A stretch of 64,000 bases of DNA from Papaver somniferum (Eukaryota; Streptophyta; Magnoliopsida; Ranunculales; Papaveraceae): assembly GCF_003573695.1 (NCBI RefSeq), contig NC_039361.1, positions 34,289,702 to 34,353,701 on the forward strand. Reading direction: 5' to 3'. The notes beneath the pieces were generated by a model. That model was not told the origin of the DNA and made no database searches. It was given only the letters and a program-made list of their open reading frames with translations. The position numbers and the translations under genes were made by a program. This document shows, in pieces, positions 24,528-35,800 of this stretch (within the stretch, counting starts at the first letter, position 1; every line of letters starts with the position of its first letter).

Positions 24528-24758
24528 TCAACACCTCTGCTTGAAAATGTCGTTCAGGGAGCACTGCAACACAATTCTATTCTCTAAAGTTTTGGATATA
24601 CTACTGAAAACAAGAGATTTTCTTTCATGCCAAATATTCCAAAAAAAATTACAAAAGATAACATCAGGTGAGTTGGCTACTTCAGGAAAAACATGAGAGA
24701 ACACATGCCAAGAACCAAAATAACTACATACAAGCTCTTTTAGCAAGAAGTTGTTCAC
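24528..24758 (-). mobile_element. Probable LINE relic (C-terminal end of a non-LTR element protein)
   Basis: A 76-codon frame contains VIFCNFFWNIWHERKSLVF. This resembles the zf-RVT/RNase H-adjacent region of plant LINE proteins, where a (W)xIWxERN-type motif is typical. The rest of the element is missing. It lies just downstream of TFB5 on the same strand and may form part of that gene's 3' transcript. The match is by pattern only. Confidence 0.4.
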
Positions 24759-24809
24759 ATAAAAGTACGAACTAATAGCTTATAACCTTGCAAAAACCAT
24801 ACTTCAAAA

Positions 24810-25188
24810 TCAGGCCGGCTTCTCGTAGGAGATTTTATCTCGGAATTCAGATATCGCGCTCCTGATCATTTCAGCGGCATGGGGTTGTACAAATAAGTGG
24901 GTGTTGTCCAGAACATGAATTATGAATTTTTGTGAAGCAGGGAGTGTAGAGTTCATGTTGACGATGAATTGTGCCATAGGTATGTCACTACATTGAAAAC
25001 AGATATTCAGTAATAGACAACATAAAGTTAAAATTCTTAGTTTCTCCTAGTAATGTGTAGATGGTTGATAATTGAGTAGTGAAGGTTAACAGAAAATGTA
25101 ATCAATCAAACTAAGCACACAAAGAAGAATCAATATTGTCTAATGCAATTTACCATGTGATGAACTGTCCTTTGGTTGAATTCACCAT
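24810..25188 (-). CDS. TFB5: TFIIH subunit TFB5 (GTF2H5/TTDA homologue), 70 aa, two exons
   Basis: The coding exons are 25154-25188 (11 codons plus 2 nt) and 24810-24987 (178 nt). They join in phase to give 70 residues, starting MVNSTKGQFITCDIPMAQF and ending with a SYEKPA tail. Family landmarks are CD(I/P)xMxQF after the first turn, ASQKFIIHVLDNTHLFVQP and the closing helix AEMIRSAISEFRD; length matches the 65-72 residues usual for the family. TFB5 stabilises the p52 (TFB2) subunit in the core of TFIIH, the helicase complex for Pol II initiation and nucleotide excision repair. A 5' untranslated exon ends near 25936 (CAATCAAG|GTATTG), and the acceptor at 25219 starts the ATG exon, leaving an intron of about 0.7 kb in the leader. 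Confidence 0.92.
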
Positions 25189-26747
25189 TTTGCCAGCCGA
25201 GATTGTAGAACCTTTAAGCTGAACACACAAGAGAAGTCATTAGAGAAAACACCGCTTGTGTCTGTTAGCTGGTGTCAATAAAACAAAGAGTTCCGTGTTT
25301 CGTAAATGGTTCACAAATATCCCATATGAGTGAAATTGAAATAAAAGTAGAATGTCTTGTCTTGCAATTCATGTTATAATGGTATCTCGGTTTAAATTTT
25401 TTGCAGGTGACTATCAGCAAAGAAGATGTTTCATTATTACACTTAACACCATCAACCAAATGAAGACCGGGGTGGTGACTTCCAAAATCTAAGGGAATCC
25501 GTTATAGAAACGGTACACGACAGGTGAATCATACGGCAATACCCACACCTCGGTTCATTTCCAAGGTCAATTTACTCAGTCTTAAATTGTTTCCAGAATC
25601 TAAAATCATAATAACAATAAAATCTGTCTATGAATTAACAACAAACACATTGTATGCATCTCTAAGGAAATCAAACTTTTTTTAAGTTTATTCAAGATCT
25701 CTCCTGCTACTAATGAATACAGCTTAAGTCAGGAATTGTTTGATCAAACTAGGTAAACCGAAATTGACAATTCAAAGGGAAACTGCGAGAATATTATTAT
25801 TCTTATTAGATACGAATTAATAACTAAGTTTATAAAACAGTTCTTAGTATAGCAAACCCTAGAATGGAAAAACAAAAGAAAACGAAGAATCAAACAAGAT
25901 TAAATCAAAGAGAATCGAGTGAAGAGTTTCAATACCTTGATTGTAGAAAGAGCTCAAACCAATCAATGTTATCACTCTGAAATCTCTGAAAGATTAGTGA
26001 GATAGAGAAAAACCCTTTGTAGAAAACTTCAGTTGAATCAAATTAGGTTTAGTTTTGCTGGTGAAGGATGAGAAATAAGAAAACAATCAGGAGATGCGTC
26101 GTCTGTGTGGGGTGTTATACCGTACATATTTTTTTATTTAACGATGATAACACTGGGCCTTCTTTCAAGACTCGAAAAGTAGCCGTGTTTGGACTTTTGG
26201 ATGCCAGCCCGAAATGCTTCCACTGTCCCAAAAAGTTACAAGTAAAAAACCAAGCACAATTCGTGTTTTTCGATTTCAAGAAATTAGACGCAAAACTATT
26301 TTGCTTCACAAATTATAAATTGTTATAAATTTTTGTTTTAAAAGTCATTCTGAAATTATATTTATGCATACTAATTTCTAGTTTCAGAAGTATAAAAATA
26401 GTTTTTTAAGTGATATTCAAACATGTTATAATGATTTTTGGGAGTAAAAATTAAAACTGACTTTTTAGAAAGAAAAATTAACTTTTTGACTTCTATTTAT
26501 GGAAAACTGACTTCTACTTATGGAAAACACCCTCTAACCATTTAAGAAGTTGTTTTTCGACTGTTAGAAGCAAAAAGCCGAGGAAAAAAAAAGAAAAAAA
26601 ACTGTAAGAAAAATTACAAAGTTTGGGACCCAATAATCTGAGGCTCTAGGCAACAGCCTAGCTGGCCTAGTCCATAAGACGGCTCCGACAGGGATAAATG
26701 ACTTCAAAAGCATTACCTACTTTTACTTCCAGTCAACTGCAAGAGCT
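25189..26747. other. TFB5 leader and promoter region, then AT-rich spacer to the ROS3 3' end
   Basis: 25189-25218 is leader sequence in the TFB5 start-codon exon. An intron follows to 25936, then the first untranslated exon to about 26070. From 26100 to 26690 lies AT-rich sequence with paired CTTCTA/TAGAAG-type words and an A-rich run near 26585, possibly a decayed transposable element. No coding frame is supported. Confidence 0.5.
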
Positions 26748-29700
26748 TCAGTTTTCTTCTCCTTTCTTTCTTTTCTTGGATCCACTAAGAGATTTTTTTA
26801 ATTTCAAATACTCCTTCTGTGAAGCCTCAGACCTCATGAAGGGGGAAACATTGGCAGCTACAGCATTCTCCACCACTTTTTTATTTGGTTTCCCAACTTC
26901 ATTATCATTCTCCAAGTTCTTCCTAAACAAATCGAATACACCCTTTGAACCAGCTAAAGTTCCACCTTCACACTCTGACTTGGACACTTGGGAACTACTG
27001 GCTTCATTGACCTTGTCTTTCTGGTTTCCGTCCTTTGAAATTTCATTAAATTTCCAACCCTGACCAAAAAAATTACTTGCTGGTTTAACATCACTGGAGC
27101 TTGCAGTGCCTAAACTGTTTGCTTCTTGTGCTTTTTCTGGAGTAGAAGCAATGCTCTGGAAAATGTGGGTGAGACTGAATGTACTGTTGCTCGTCTCACC
27201 AACTAAATTTTTCCATGAAGACTTTTGTGTCCATGATGGACCTCTTGATTGATTAACAACTGTTTTTATCTCAGTAGGCTTGGAGTCTTCAAGGAGCTCT
27301 GAATCTTCTGGAAGGATTTTCAATGGAACATCAGTGGTGGCACTTGCTGTAGTGTACTCGTCTTGTGTGATCCCTTTCTTCTTAAGTGGCAAATCATCTG
27401 CCCTGTCCACTGAAGATTTTCTTAGAGATTGCTGAATGTCTGCCTCTGGGTCAGTAGGTTTGCCTTCTCCATGCTCCTCTGAATCTCCTGACATAATTTG
27501 GAAGGGTATAATTGCAGGACGCTCCTTAGTGAGATTTTCTTGTGTATCTATCCCAAGCTCCAAGTCTTTTGAAACCTTCTCTGTAGATTTAGTTTTTGGC
27601 TTCTTCACTTTGTTTTTCTTTCGGCTGCTAGTTGGGTTTTCAGCATCCAAATGGTTGGATATAGGTGACAAATTGCCTGTGGTAGTCTCTGGTAAAATGT
27701 GTGAAATGCTGAATGCCATGTCAGAAGTCTCACCAACCATTTTTTTCCATGGAGATTTTTGTGTCCATGAGAAACCTTTTGCCGACGACTGGGTATTTGA
27801 TTTCTGTTCAGGAGTTGAATGTTTTGCTGCTTTTGCAACACCCTTTGCTTCAGTTTCGCTCCCTTTCTTTTTGGACACAGTGGGTGAGAATACATCTTGG
27901 TTTGATTCCTCTCCAAGAACTAAACGAGCCTTCTTATTAGCAGTGTGATCTGGAGAATCAAAAGGTTCGGTGTTTTTCCTTTTCTGAACAATGGGCTTCT
28001 TTGACGTTGGAGCATCAACAGATAACTGGCGCTTTCTGAAGTTTGATTCCTGGAATTCAAAATACAGTGCAACAGACAGAATTTTATACTTGTTACCCAT
28101 AGCATACCTCAATAAATTAAGTGCACAAAACGTATCAATGAGATACCTTATCAGTTGAAATTGTCCTACGACCCTGACTCCCTATCAATGGAAATCTACC
28201 ATTTTCACCGCTCACGATGTTGATCACAAGGTCATCTGCACCTCCCTCTTCACCAACCACTTCATTATCACCATGCTGAAGACCATCATTTGGTTGGGTG
28301 GACTCATCAGCTTCTTTAATAATTTCTGTTCCGCGAGAAGCAACTCCTGAACTGTTTTCCCTCCTCAAAATTTTGTCCAACACGGATCTCATCATATCTA
28401 ACTCTTCTTCATCTGCTACACCGGAGTCTGTTTCCATTTCAAGCGCATTAACATGTTCCTTCTTCGTAGTTTCGACAGGACGACAATGCTCCTCACAGTC
28501 GCAAAAATGGATTGGGAGTGGTGGAACCTCAATACGTTGGAAACTGTACTTATGCTTGCCTGATCCACGAAAAGGCAATGGCTTGACCTGCATAGATGGT
28601 TAACGTTTTTTAGAATGCATGCATTGCTTCACATCATTTTAATTTTGAGAGTAAAGAAATTGAAATGTGTGTGTATACAAATATATGGCAGGACTCAGAA
28701 AGAGCCTATACGATAGTCAGTACCTTCCTGAACCGAGGAATGTAGATATTGAGTTGCATCGCCTCTTGCGTCAATGATTTTAACTTTTCTGATTGCTCGA
28801 TTTTTTTCTCAACAACAGGCTCTTCTTCCTTGACCTTAAGTGCTTCATTTGCAATTTGTGCCTCTTCATCCCACTCTCGTTTCAAACGAACAAGATAATG
28901 CTCTTTAGCTTTCTCAAGCTTCAAACGCCCTCCTTTCCAGACACAGCCATTATACTGCATGATTATATGATACAGAAAAAAGATATGTCATTAACCTCCC
29001 AAGCATTATGCTACAGAATTTTAAGGAAGCTTTGAATGTGTTCGTTTTTCTATCATGAATAAAACTGCAGCAATAAAATTGATCTGAAACTTCCTTAGAT
29101 CATGAATGAGCTAAAACTAGACAAATAAAGGAATTGTCCATCCTACATTCTTTTCCCAAGAATATCTACCCAAACTTTAGCACCAGTGGCCCTTCTTACA
29201 AACGACTTATATTCCTATTAGCAGGATCAACCATTGCCAGACATTAATAGTAATTCCCAATAAGATATGTAGAGCACCTCTTGTTGTACATCACATGTTG
29301 TACACCACGCAATGCACAAGCCTAAAGGCGCTAGAGGACAGGGTTAAGAAAATCAAAGAAAATCAAATAGCAACTATCCATGTTAAAAGTAACCATGAGA
29401 AAGCAAAGTTGAAGTCTCTAAAAGTGAAATTGGACGAAAGCATGTCTCTGCGGAAACTATGGATCGGTGTAGTGAGCTGGTTTTGCAACAAAATTGATAG
29501 TCCTACTGGTTTGGGATCATATATGAACGAGCCTCTCTCACTATTTCTGAAGAGACATATGTTGAGGATTCGAGTAAGCAGGGGCTTTGCACATGACTTG
29601 TTAGACTCCCAAATTTATAGAAGAGTTAAATAGCCCTGCAATGGTTTTACAAGTCCACAACTCAACACTTCAACAAAATATGTAAAACCAACTTTGAAAT

Positions 29701-31932
29701 GAAAATAACAGTGATTTAATATTCTTCAGCTTTTCAAATGTGAATCACATGAGTTTAAACTTATTAGATGCCATGCCAAGGAATCGAAACGTGCACCAGA
29801 TTTTGAGATCAAATTAGAAAACACAGCATAGGTTCCATTTTTAACACCAAATACCCCTAAACAATATTTTGCTAATTAGGTTACTCTATGAGAAAATTCT
29901 GGGATAAAATGAGTGTAAAGATGCAATTATTCTAATGCAGTATTTACTTACAAGACTGCAGTAAACATAAATTGAACACTGACCATGAAAAAGACAAAAC
30001 CACATGCTTAACTGAATATGTTTGAAAGATTACTAGCAAATATCATACAGTTAAAAGTGAAAATGCTTATTTTTACAGAAAATCAAAGGATTAGCCATAT
30101 GAGCATTATAGAGTCAAAATTTTGTAAGTGGGTCGTGGGTAGACTATGTGGCTTTGGTAACAGATCATGCGAGGAAATAAAACTTCATAAAGCATGAAAA
30201 TTCACAGAGAGAACTCCAAGAAACACAGCAGTACAAATCAACACATCCCTATATCAAAATTTTCCTTTTTACTCCATTTAAACAGACAAAGTTTTATGGA
30301 TAAGTTCAGGTGTAAGTCACAAGGGCAATCAGCTTCCAACAATTCTCATCGAGTACGAACTCACAGATCAATATGGAGTCTTTAGACATTCTCTCGTATC
30401 TCTCCGCTTGATGAGAGGCCCAAAGTATTTCCAGCCTAAACTTTAGTGTACAAAGCCAGTGGGTTTTACTAAGTTAACTCATGAACTTGACAGAAAGAGT
30501 ATAGATATATAATATTCGAGTCCAAAACTCCTACTATTTCACTCTAAAGCAAATTAAGCTTCAATTTACAAATTACAGACATCAATTCAAGTTACAAAAT
30601 TAATTGCAAGAAAGAAAAAATAAAGTCCATTTCAATCTTACATGCCATCGAATTGACTCTCCTATTTCATCATTAACATGGTGAAATAAACTAAGTAAAC
30701 CAACTCCATAAACATGAACAGGTTAGAAAACAACATCAGTTGTACTACGTTACACAAATTGTACCTCCTTAATTGCAAAAGTTACTCCATTTTTGTTATC
30801 AGTTCATATTTCCCCTCTACTTTCAGTAAATTTACAGATTACAGACATCAATTCAGGCTACAAAACTTATTGCAATAGAAAAAGAAATTCGAGTTCTGAA
30901 TGGAAAATCATCAGTGTATGTGCACTGCAAGTATGTTGAGAACCTCTTAGTTTGCCTTTATTGTGTTGAGATTTATAAGTTTTTACTTATTATATCATAA
31001 TGCTTTTCAGCAGCTTTAAGCTTTGCTAGGAGAGCGTTCCGCATTTTGGAACATTGCTTATATGCCATCAAATTGACTAGCAACGCCATAAACATGAACA
31101 TGTTAAATGACTGAGATTTATGCATCTTGCTATAATTGGAAAACAATATCAGTTGTACTAAGTTGCACTATGTCAAGCCAATAACTTCAATTTAGTTTAT
31201 TTTCAGACTTCATCACTAACGGAAGGTTTTTTAACTTTTCATTTGAACTCCATCTTATCAGTCTAAGCACAAGTTACAGAAAGTGATTTTTCTTAATTGC
31301 AAAAGTTACTCCATTCATGTTATAAGTTCTTCTTCTTTCTCTACTTTCGTGTGAATATGATAAGACAGGCCCAACACCAAGCTCGATGAGAAATACACAA
31401 TGGGTACAACAGAGCCAGCAAAGCCAGACAGACAGTTCTTTATCTCTATTTATTTTGCTTTTTCTTTCGTTCCTGAACTATGTTCTTCATTCGTGTGTAC
31501 CTTCTAAAATTAAAATACGACATGCAGGACATATTACTTCTGGCATGAATAGGTTCCTAATTGTTCATATCAAGAATTCAAAATACGGATTCAAACACAC
31601 GAAGTTGGTTCACATAAAAACATGAATACCTATTTACTTCAATAACCAAACAAAATCTACAGAAGAAAAAAGAAATCAAAAGCGCAAGAAAGGTGAGCGA
31701 GACTAACCATGCTAAAGAGCTTATTAAGCGCTTTAGAAGAATTAGGTTGGAAATCCATGTAAGCAAAGCTACGACCACTAGTCCTAACAATCTCAACTCC
31801 ATTAATCGAGCCCAGAGACGAGAACGTCTTCTCCATATCTTGAGCAGTAACACTTAAACCCAATCCTCCCACAAATATCCTCACAGGCATACATCCTCCT
31901 TCACCTTCTGCTGCTCCCGCAACCACTTCCAT
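26748..31932 (-). CDS. ROS3: ROS3 (REPRESSOR OF SILENCING 3) homologue, RRM protein, 732 aa, four exons
   Basis: The coding exons, all joined at phase 0, are 31708-31932, 28724-28954, 28147-28587 and 26748-28049. ROS3 in Arabidopsis is a small-RNA-binding RRM protein acting with ROS1 in active DNA demethylation; similarity to animal NOL8 suggests a nucleolar link. The N-terminal RRM (about residues 17-100) has RIFVGGLG (RNP2) and GRSFAYMDF (RNP1), split by a 2.75-kb intron, and continues YNGCVWKGGRLKLEKAKEHY. Next come IPRFRKVKPLPFRGSGKHKY and FCDCEEHCRP, both ROS3/NOL8-like. The long disordered tail holds two copies of a WTQKSxWKxxVGETS motif and ends FMRSEAS...SLSGSKKRKKGEEN. ATG 31932 (MEVVAG) is the start; the longer frame opens at a TTG, and TTGTCTTTTCAG just upstream looks like the acceptor of a leader intron. 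The gene appears intact. Confidence 0.92.
29295..29633 (+). other. Unexplained 112-codon reading frame in ROS3 intron 1, opposite strand
   Basis: The frame opens at an ATG and encodes a lysine-rich, possibly coiled-coil stretch (LEDRVKKIKENQ, KLKSLKVKLDES) followed by KLWIGVVSWFCNKID. It lies wholly inside the large ROS3 intron on the other strand. I do not recognise it. It may be a gene fragment carried in by a transposon, or chance. Confidence 0.25.
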
Positions 31933-32459
31933 TCTTCTGAACTGAAAAGACAATAAAAATTATGTCACATCAAAATCAATACATTAAACCATAAACCCTA
32001 AATCACATTTCCTCATAAAACCAACAAAAAACACTGATTAAACCTAAATGATTTCGAACATGTGAATCGGTTCTAATTGTATATAACCTATTATTGGTTC
32101 CTACAAAGTGGACGCACATACAAGATATACAATCAAAATCAGTTTTGCACATTACTCTTCAATTTCGAAGCCTTCAGTTAATACTAAGAATTTGTTAAGC
32201 AATTTTTTAGCAGCATATTATTAATCCGTAAAAACCTAGGAATTCATATTGGCTTTGAGCAGAGATGAAATGAGAAAAGACAAGCAGACCTGTTGGATTT
32301 CGTTTCCTTTCTAGAGCTGCAGCAGCTTAACTGGGGAGGGAAGTTTAGAGAGGAGAGAGGTGCGCCAATAAACTGGTTTATTAGGTAAAAATTCTGCCCG
32401 AAAAGATAATAGATGCTTTATTAGATAATTAAATAGAAATGCGAGCCTTTTAAGGACAG

Positions 32460-32533
32460 GTCTGGTTGGTGTAGTTGGTTATCACGTTTGCCTCACACGC
32501 TAAAGGTCCCCGGTTCGAACCTGGGATCAGACA
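32460..32533 (+). tRNA. trnV-CAC: tRNA-Val (anticodon CAC)
   Basis: A 74-nt cloverleaf without intron. The acceptor stem GTCTGGT/ATCAGAC has one G-T pair, the D-arm region reads TGTAGTTGGTTA, and the anticodon loop CTCACAC places CAC at 32494-32496. The T arm is CCCGG-TTCGAAC-CTGGG and the discriminator is A 32533. A and B boxes are visible (TGGTGTAGTTGG; GGTTCGAACCT). A T-rich terminator (TTTATTTTTTTT) follows at once. The anticodon stem TTTGC/GCTAA has a T-T mismatch in the middle, where plant tRNA-Val(CAC) usually reads GCAAA. The gene may still work, or may be a drifting copy. Confidence 0.88.
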
Positions 32534-32822
32534 TTTATTTTTTTTCTTACTAACCCCCTCTTTGGAGTTCGTTAGGAGGTTGCTGAACAAAAGTGAGCAG
32601 CAATTAACCAGGTGGAATGTAACCTTGTGAGATTTGAAAATAAGCTGGAATGACTATTGTTGTTCCAATAATGGAATTTTCAGCTAAGCTTTAACCTTTC
32701 AGTATGAGAAAGGGTATATGTATAGTTAAGTGAGGAAGCACTTTTGGCATGAAAATGTTTTTACAACTAAAAGAAAGGGATACAATTAAACAACAATAAC
32801 TACATCAGCTTAAAGTATTCCC
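32534..32822. other. Spacer between tRNA-Val and the 3' end of WASHC4
   Basis: It begins with the Pol III terminator T-tract (about 32534-32547). The rest should be WASHC4 3' untranslated sequence. No further feature is seen. Confidence 0.5.
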
Positions 32823-35800
32823 CTAGTTACAAATGATGATTGTCTGCGCGATATCAAGACTACAGTGAACAAGCTCCAACTCATTTTGGTAATTCTTGAT
32901 TTTATCAATGACCTGCAAACCCAGTTATATGGGGTAGGATGTTAGTAATCAAGCCAGGTGATAAACTAAATGAGGAAGACGTAGATGATTGTAGGAACTA
33001 GAAGGTCCGTTTGAACAAAATAAGGATTCTAGGATACCCGAGTAAAACCTTTACTCAGCAAAATCGGGAAAAAATATTAGTTGTTGACGAGTAAAAGGAG
33101 ATGTTTATCAAACCTTTTTTGTTTCTGTTGAAATTGGTGAACCTGTTTTGCCCCATATCTTTAATTGGGTAAGACCACTGTTGCCCGTATGTTGCTCTGT
33201 ATCTTTACTTCCCTCCAGAGACAGCAACTGCTGATCTAAGTGCTCACTCATGTTGGCAAACCAGTGAAGCCCATCTAGTGCCTTTTCTTGTTCTGTGACC
33301 TGCAATATAGATATTTGGGAACGTTAACACTAGCCTACGAAACTCCTGTGCATATTTTATCAGAATAATTGCCAACCATTATCAATTATTAAAAACATGG
33401 CATCAGAAGCAAATTTAGCTTTTAAATCACCCGTTTTCTTTCGCATAATTTTCACCAACTATAACGATAGAGGAAAATCAGCTTGCTAACAGAAGAGGTA
33501 AGAAAAAAGTTTGAGGAACATACCTTGAGAACAAATGCAACACCCATCATGAACCCATCATCCATAATTATTTGGTTTACTATATCAAGGCCCCTCCTCA
33601 TTATTTTATCCTTGCTATTGATTTTGAAATCTAATGAGTAGATTATAAGGGGTGGAATTATAAGATAGAAATCCTTGAGAGGCATTTTCTCACTGCTCTG
33701 AAGTCCCTACATACAAATGAATAGGTACCAATACTATTAATTCATTTAGAAGACAAAAGTAGTAATAGAATGGAGTTAAACTCTTCACAGATTAACCACT
33801 GAAATATTCTGAGGTTTAGCAACTAAGACTCATATATGACATGAACAAGAATCAAAATTACCTTTGAAACTGTAGTAAGAAGAGAAGAAAAAAAATTCAC
33901 ATGCGCTTCAGCTTGATGTGTAATTTCTACTGCTGTGTCCATTATTTTGGCGGCTGTGACCATTCCATCTATTGAGCCAAGCTTTTGAAATTCTTCGTTG
34001 TAACTTGTAATACTTGCCGGTTTGCATAAAAACCTACAAGTTAGAAAGTCTTATTGAGTTCGTGAAACATAATTGCTTCTTTGTTCCTTTTTGCTAGATC
34101 AAATACGAATCAATTGCTAGCACAAGATAAATCCATTTGTGAAGTTTGTGTCATATTCATACCGAGATTCACTGTAGGCATAACGCAAACACCCTGCTTG
34201 CAGGACCCGCACCAACCCTAACACATTACCAATATAGGTGATGGTACAGCGTATCTGTTCCAAAAGCCGTAACTCATCATCCCCAAATGGCAGCTTCATA
34301 GCCACATCGTACCTATCCCCTTGTACTGAAGGATAACCAATTGTAGTTTTTTTGCTGATCTTCAATACGAAAAAAAAAAAAAAAAAAACATTCAAATTGT
34401 TATTGTGCAACAATTTATAGTACAGTGAATGACAGACTATTTCACGCAGAAATGTGACCACCGACATGAATAGTTATCGTACATTGTACAACCATGTATT
34501 TATGCATAAATAAGCTGCCGAATAAAGGAGGAGAAGAGCATTGTCACATCTAGTGATTAGATAAATACTCTTGAGAGACTATCTATTATTCGCCACCTAC
34601 ACCTAGTTAAATGTTCCCTAGTTGGTATATTTAGAGCTAACTCGATGCCAACTACAAAAGTAGGCAAGTATATCAAGAATCCCAGGCTTTTGCATAAGAA
34701 TGATTAATAACTTTAAAGGGAGGCCCTCTATTATATACTACAGTGGATATTGTTGACATGTTTTCTCCTACACGAGAAATCACATACCTTCAAGACGTTG
34801 ATACCCTTCCGTGAAATAGAATTGACAAAATTTTCTTGAAGGAACTCCGGCAGAGCTATAATCTTCTGAGTTACATAATTGCGCACAGAGTTTAATGCTG
34901 CAGAGATCATTCCAAAACCATGGGTAGTTATTGAAGAGACAACATTGTCCGTTCCAAAAACACTAGAGGCCTTTCGACCATGATTGCTGGAAGCCTTCCT
35001 TATGAAAGCCTAAAAAGAGAAAATAATTGTAACTCAATTAGACCTTCTTTGCATACTTAATCCTTGTACAACATCCTCTGAAACAGATGCAAGCTACCAA
35101 TATCTCACCTGATTACTCATGTTATACGAGTATGTAGCAGCAAACTCTTCAAGATTTTGCATAATACAAGACACATCAAAATCAGTCTCCAACGAATGCT
35201 CCGGTAGATGAATCTCATTTAATACAAGCCCATACTTCAATCCGGCTAGTTGTCTCATATCCAAGTATATCTGGAGTAAAACATGTCAGAATCAGCTCAA
35301 ACCCACAACCGTCCCCACGCCAGATATTACAATAGTTCAAGTGTAAACAGGTTCTAGCACATGGCAACAATCATCTCTTGCAAAGTTGCATGCATCTAGA
35401 AGCATCCAATAGCAAGGTACATGGAGTAATACTTTGTACAATTTAAAGGAGGATGATATTTACCTTCCAATCATTAGGTGACATGGCTGTGTATTTGTGG
35501 AAGGCAGAATTCAAGTAACTCTCCACATGTAACTTAATATGAATAGACTTCATTGGTAGCCGCAGAGGCTTCAGCTGTATGTAGCAAGAAAGATTCCGTA
35601 CGCCAGTCTGGTGCAAAAATCCACAACAGTACCATATTACAACAGCAGTAGATAAGAGGAGGCACTCACCCAAAACAAGAAGAAAAAAATGAGAAAAAGG
35701 GGAGACTGATGTCTTCAGTCAGCAAAACTTGATTACCTTTCGTGGGTTTACAGGCACAGATTCCTTTAAGTGGGTAGAATGAACATGAAGCCGGAGATCA

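Noticed and set aside
26698..27948. Two + strand frames (26698-27063 and 27436-27948)
   Set aside because: Both are antisense shadows of ROS3 exon 4.
31933..31953. Seven-residue N-terminal extension of ROS3
   Set aside because: The frame there opens at TTG and a good splice acceptor (TTGTCTTTTCAG) lies just upstream of the true ATG.
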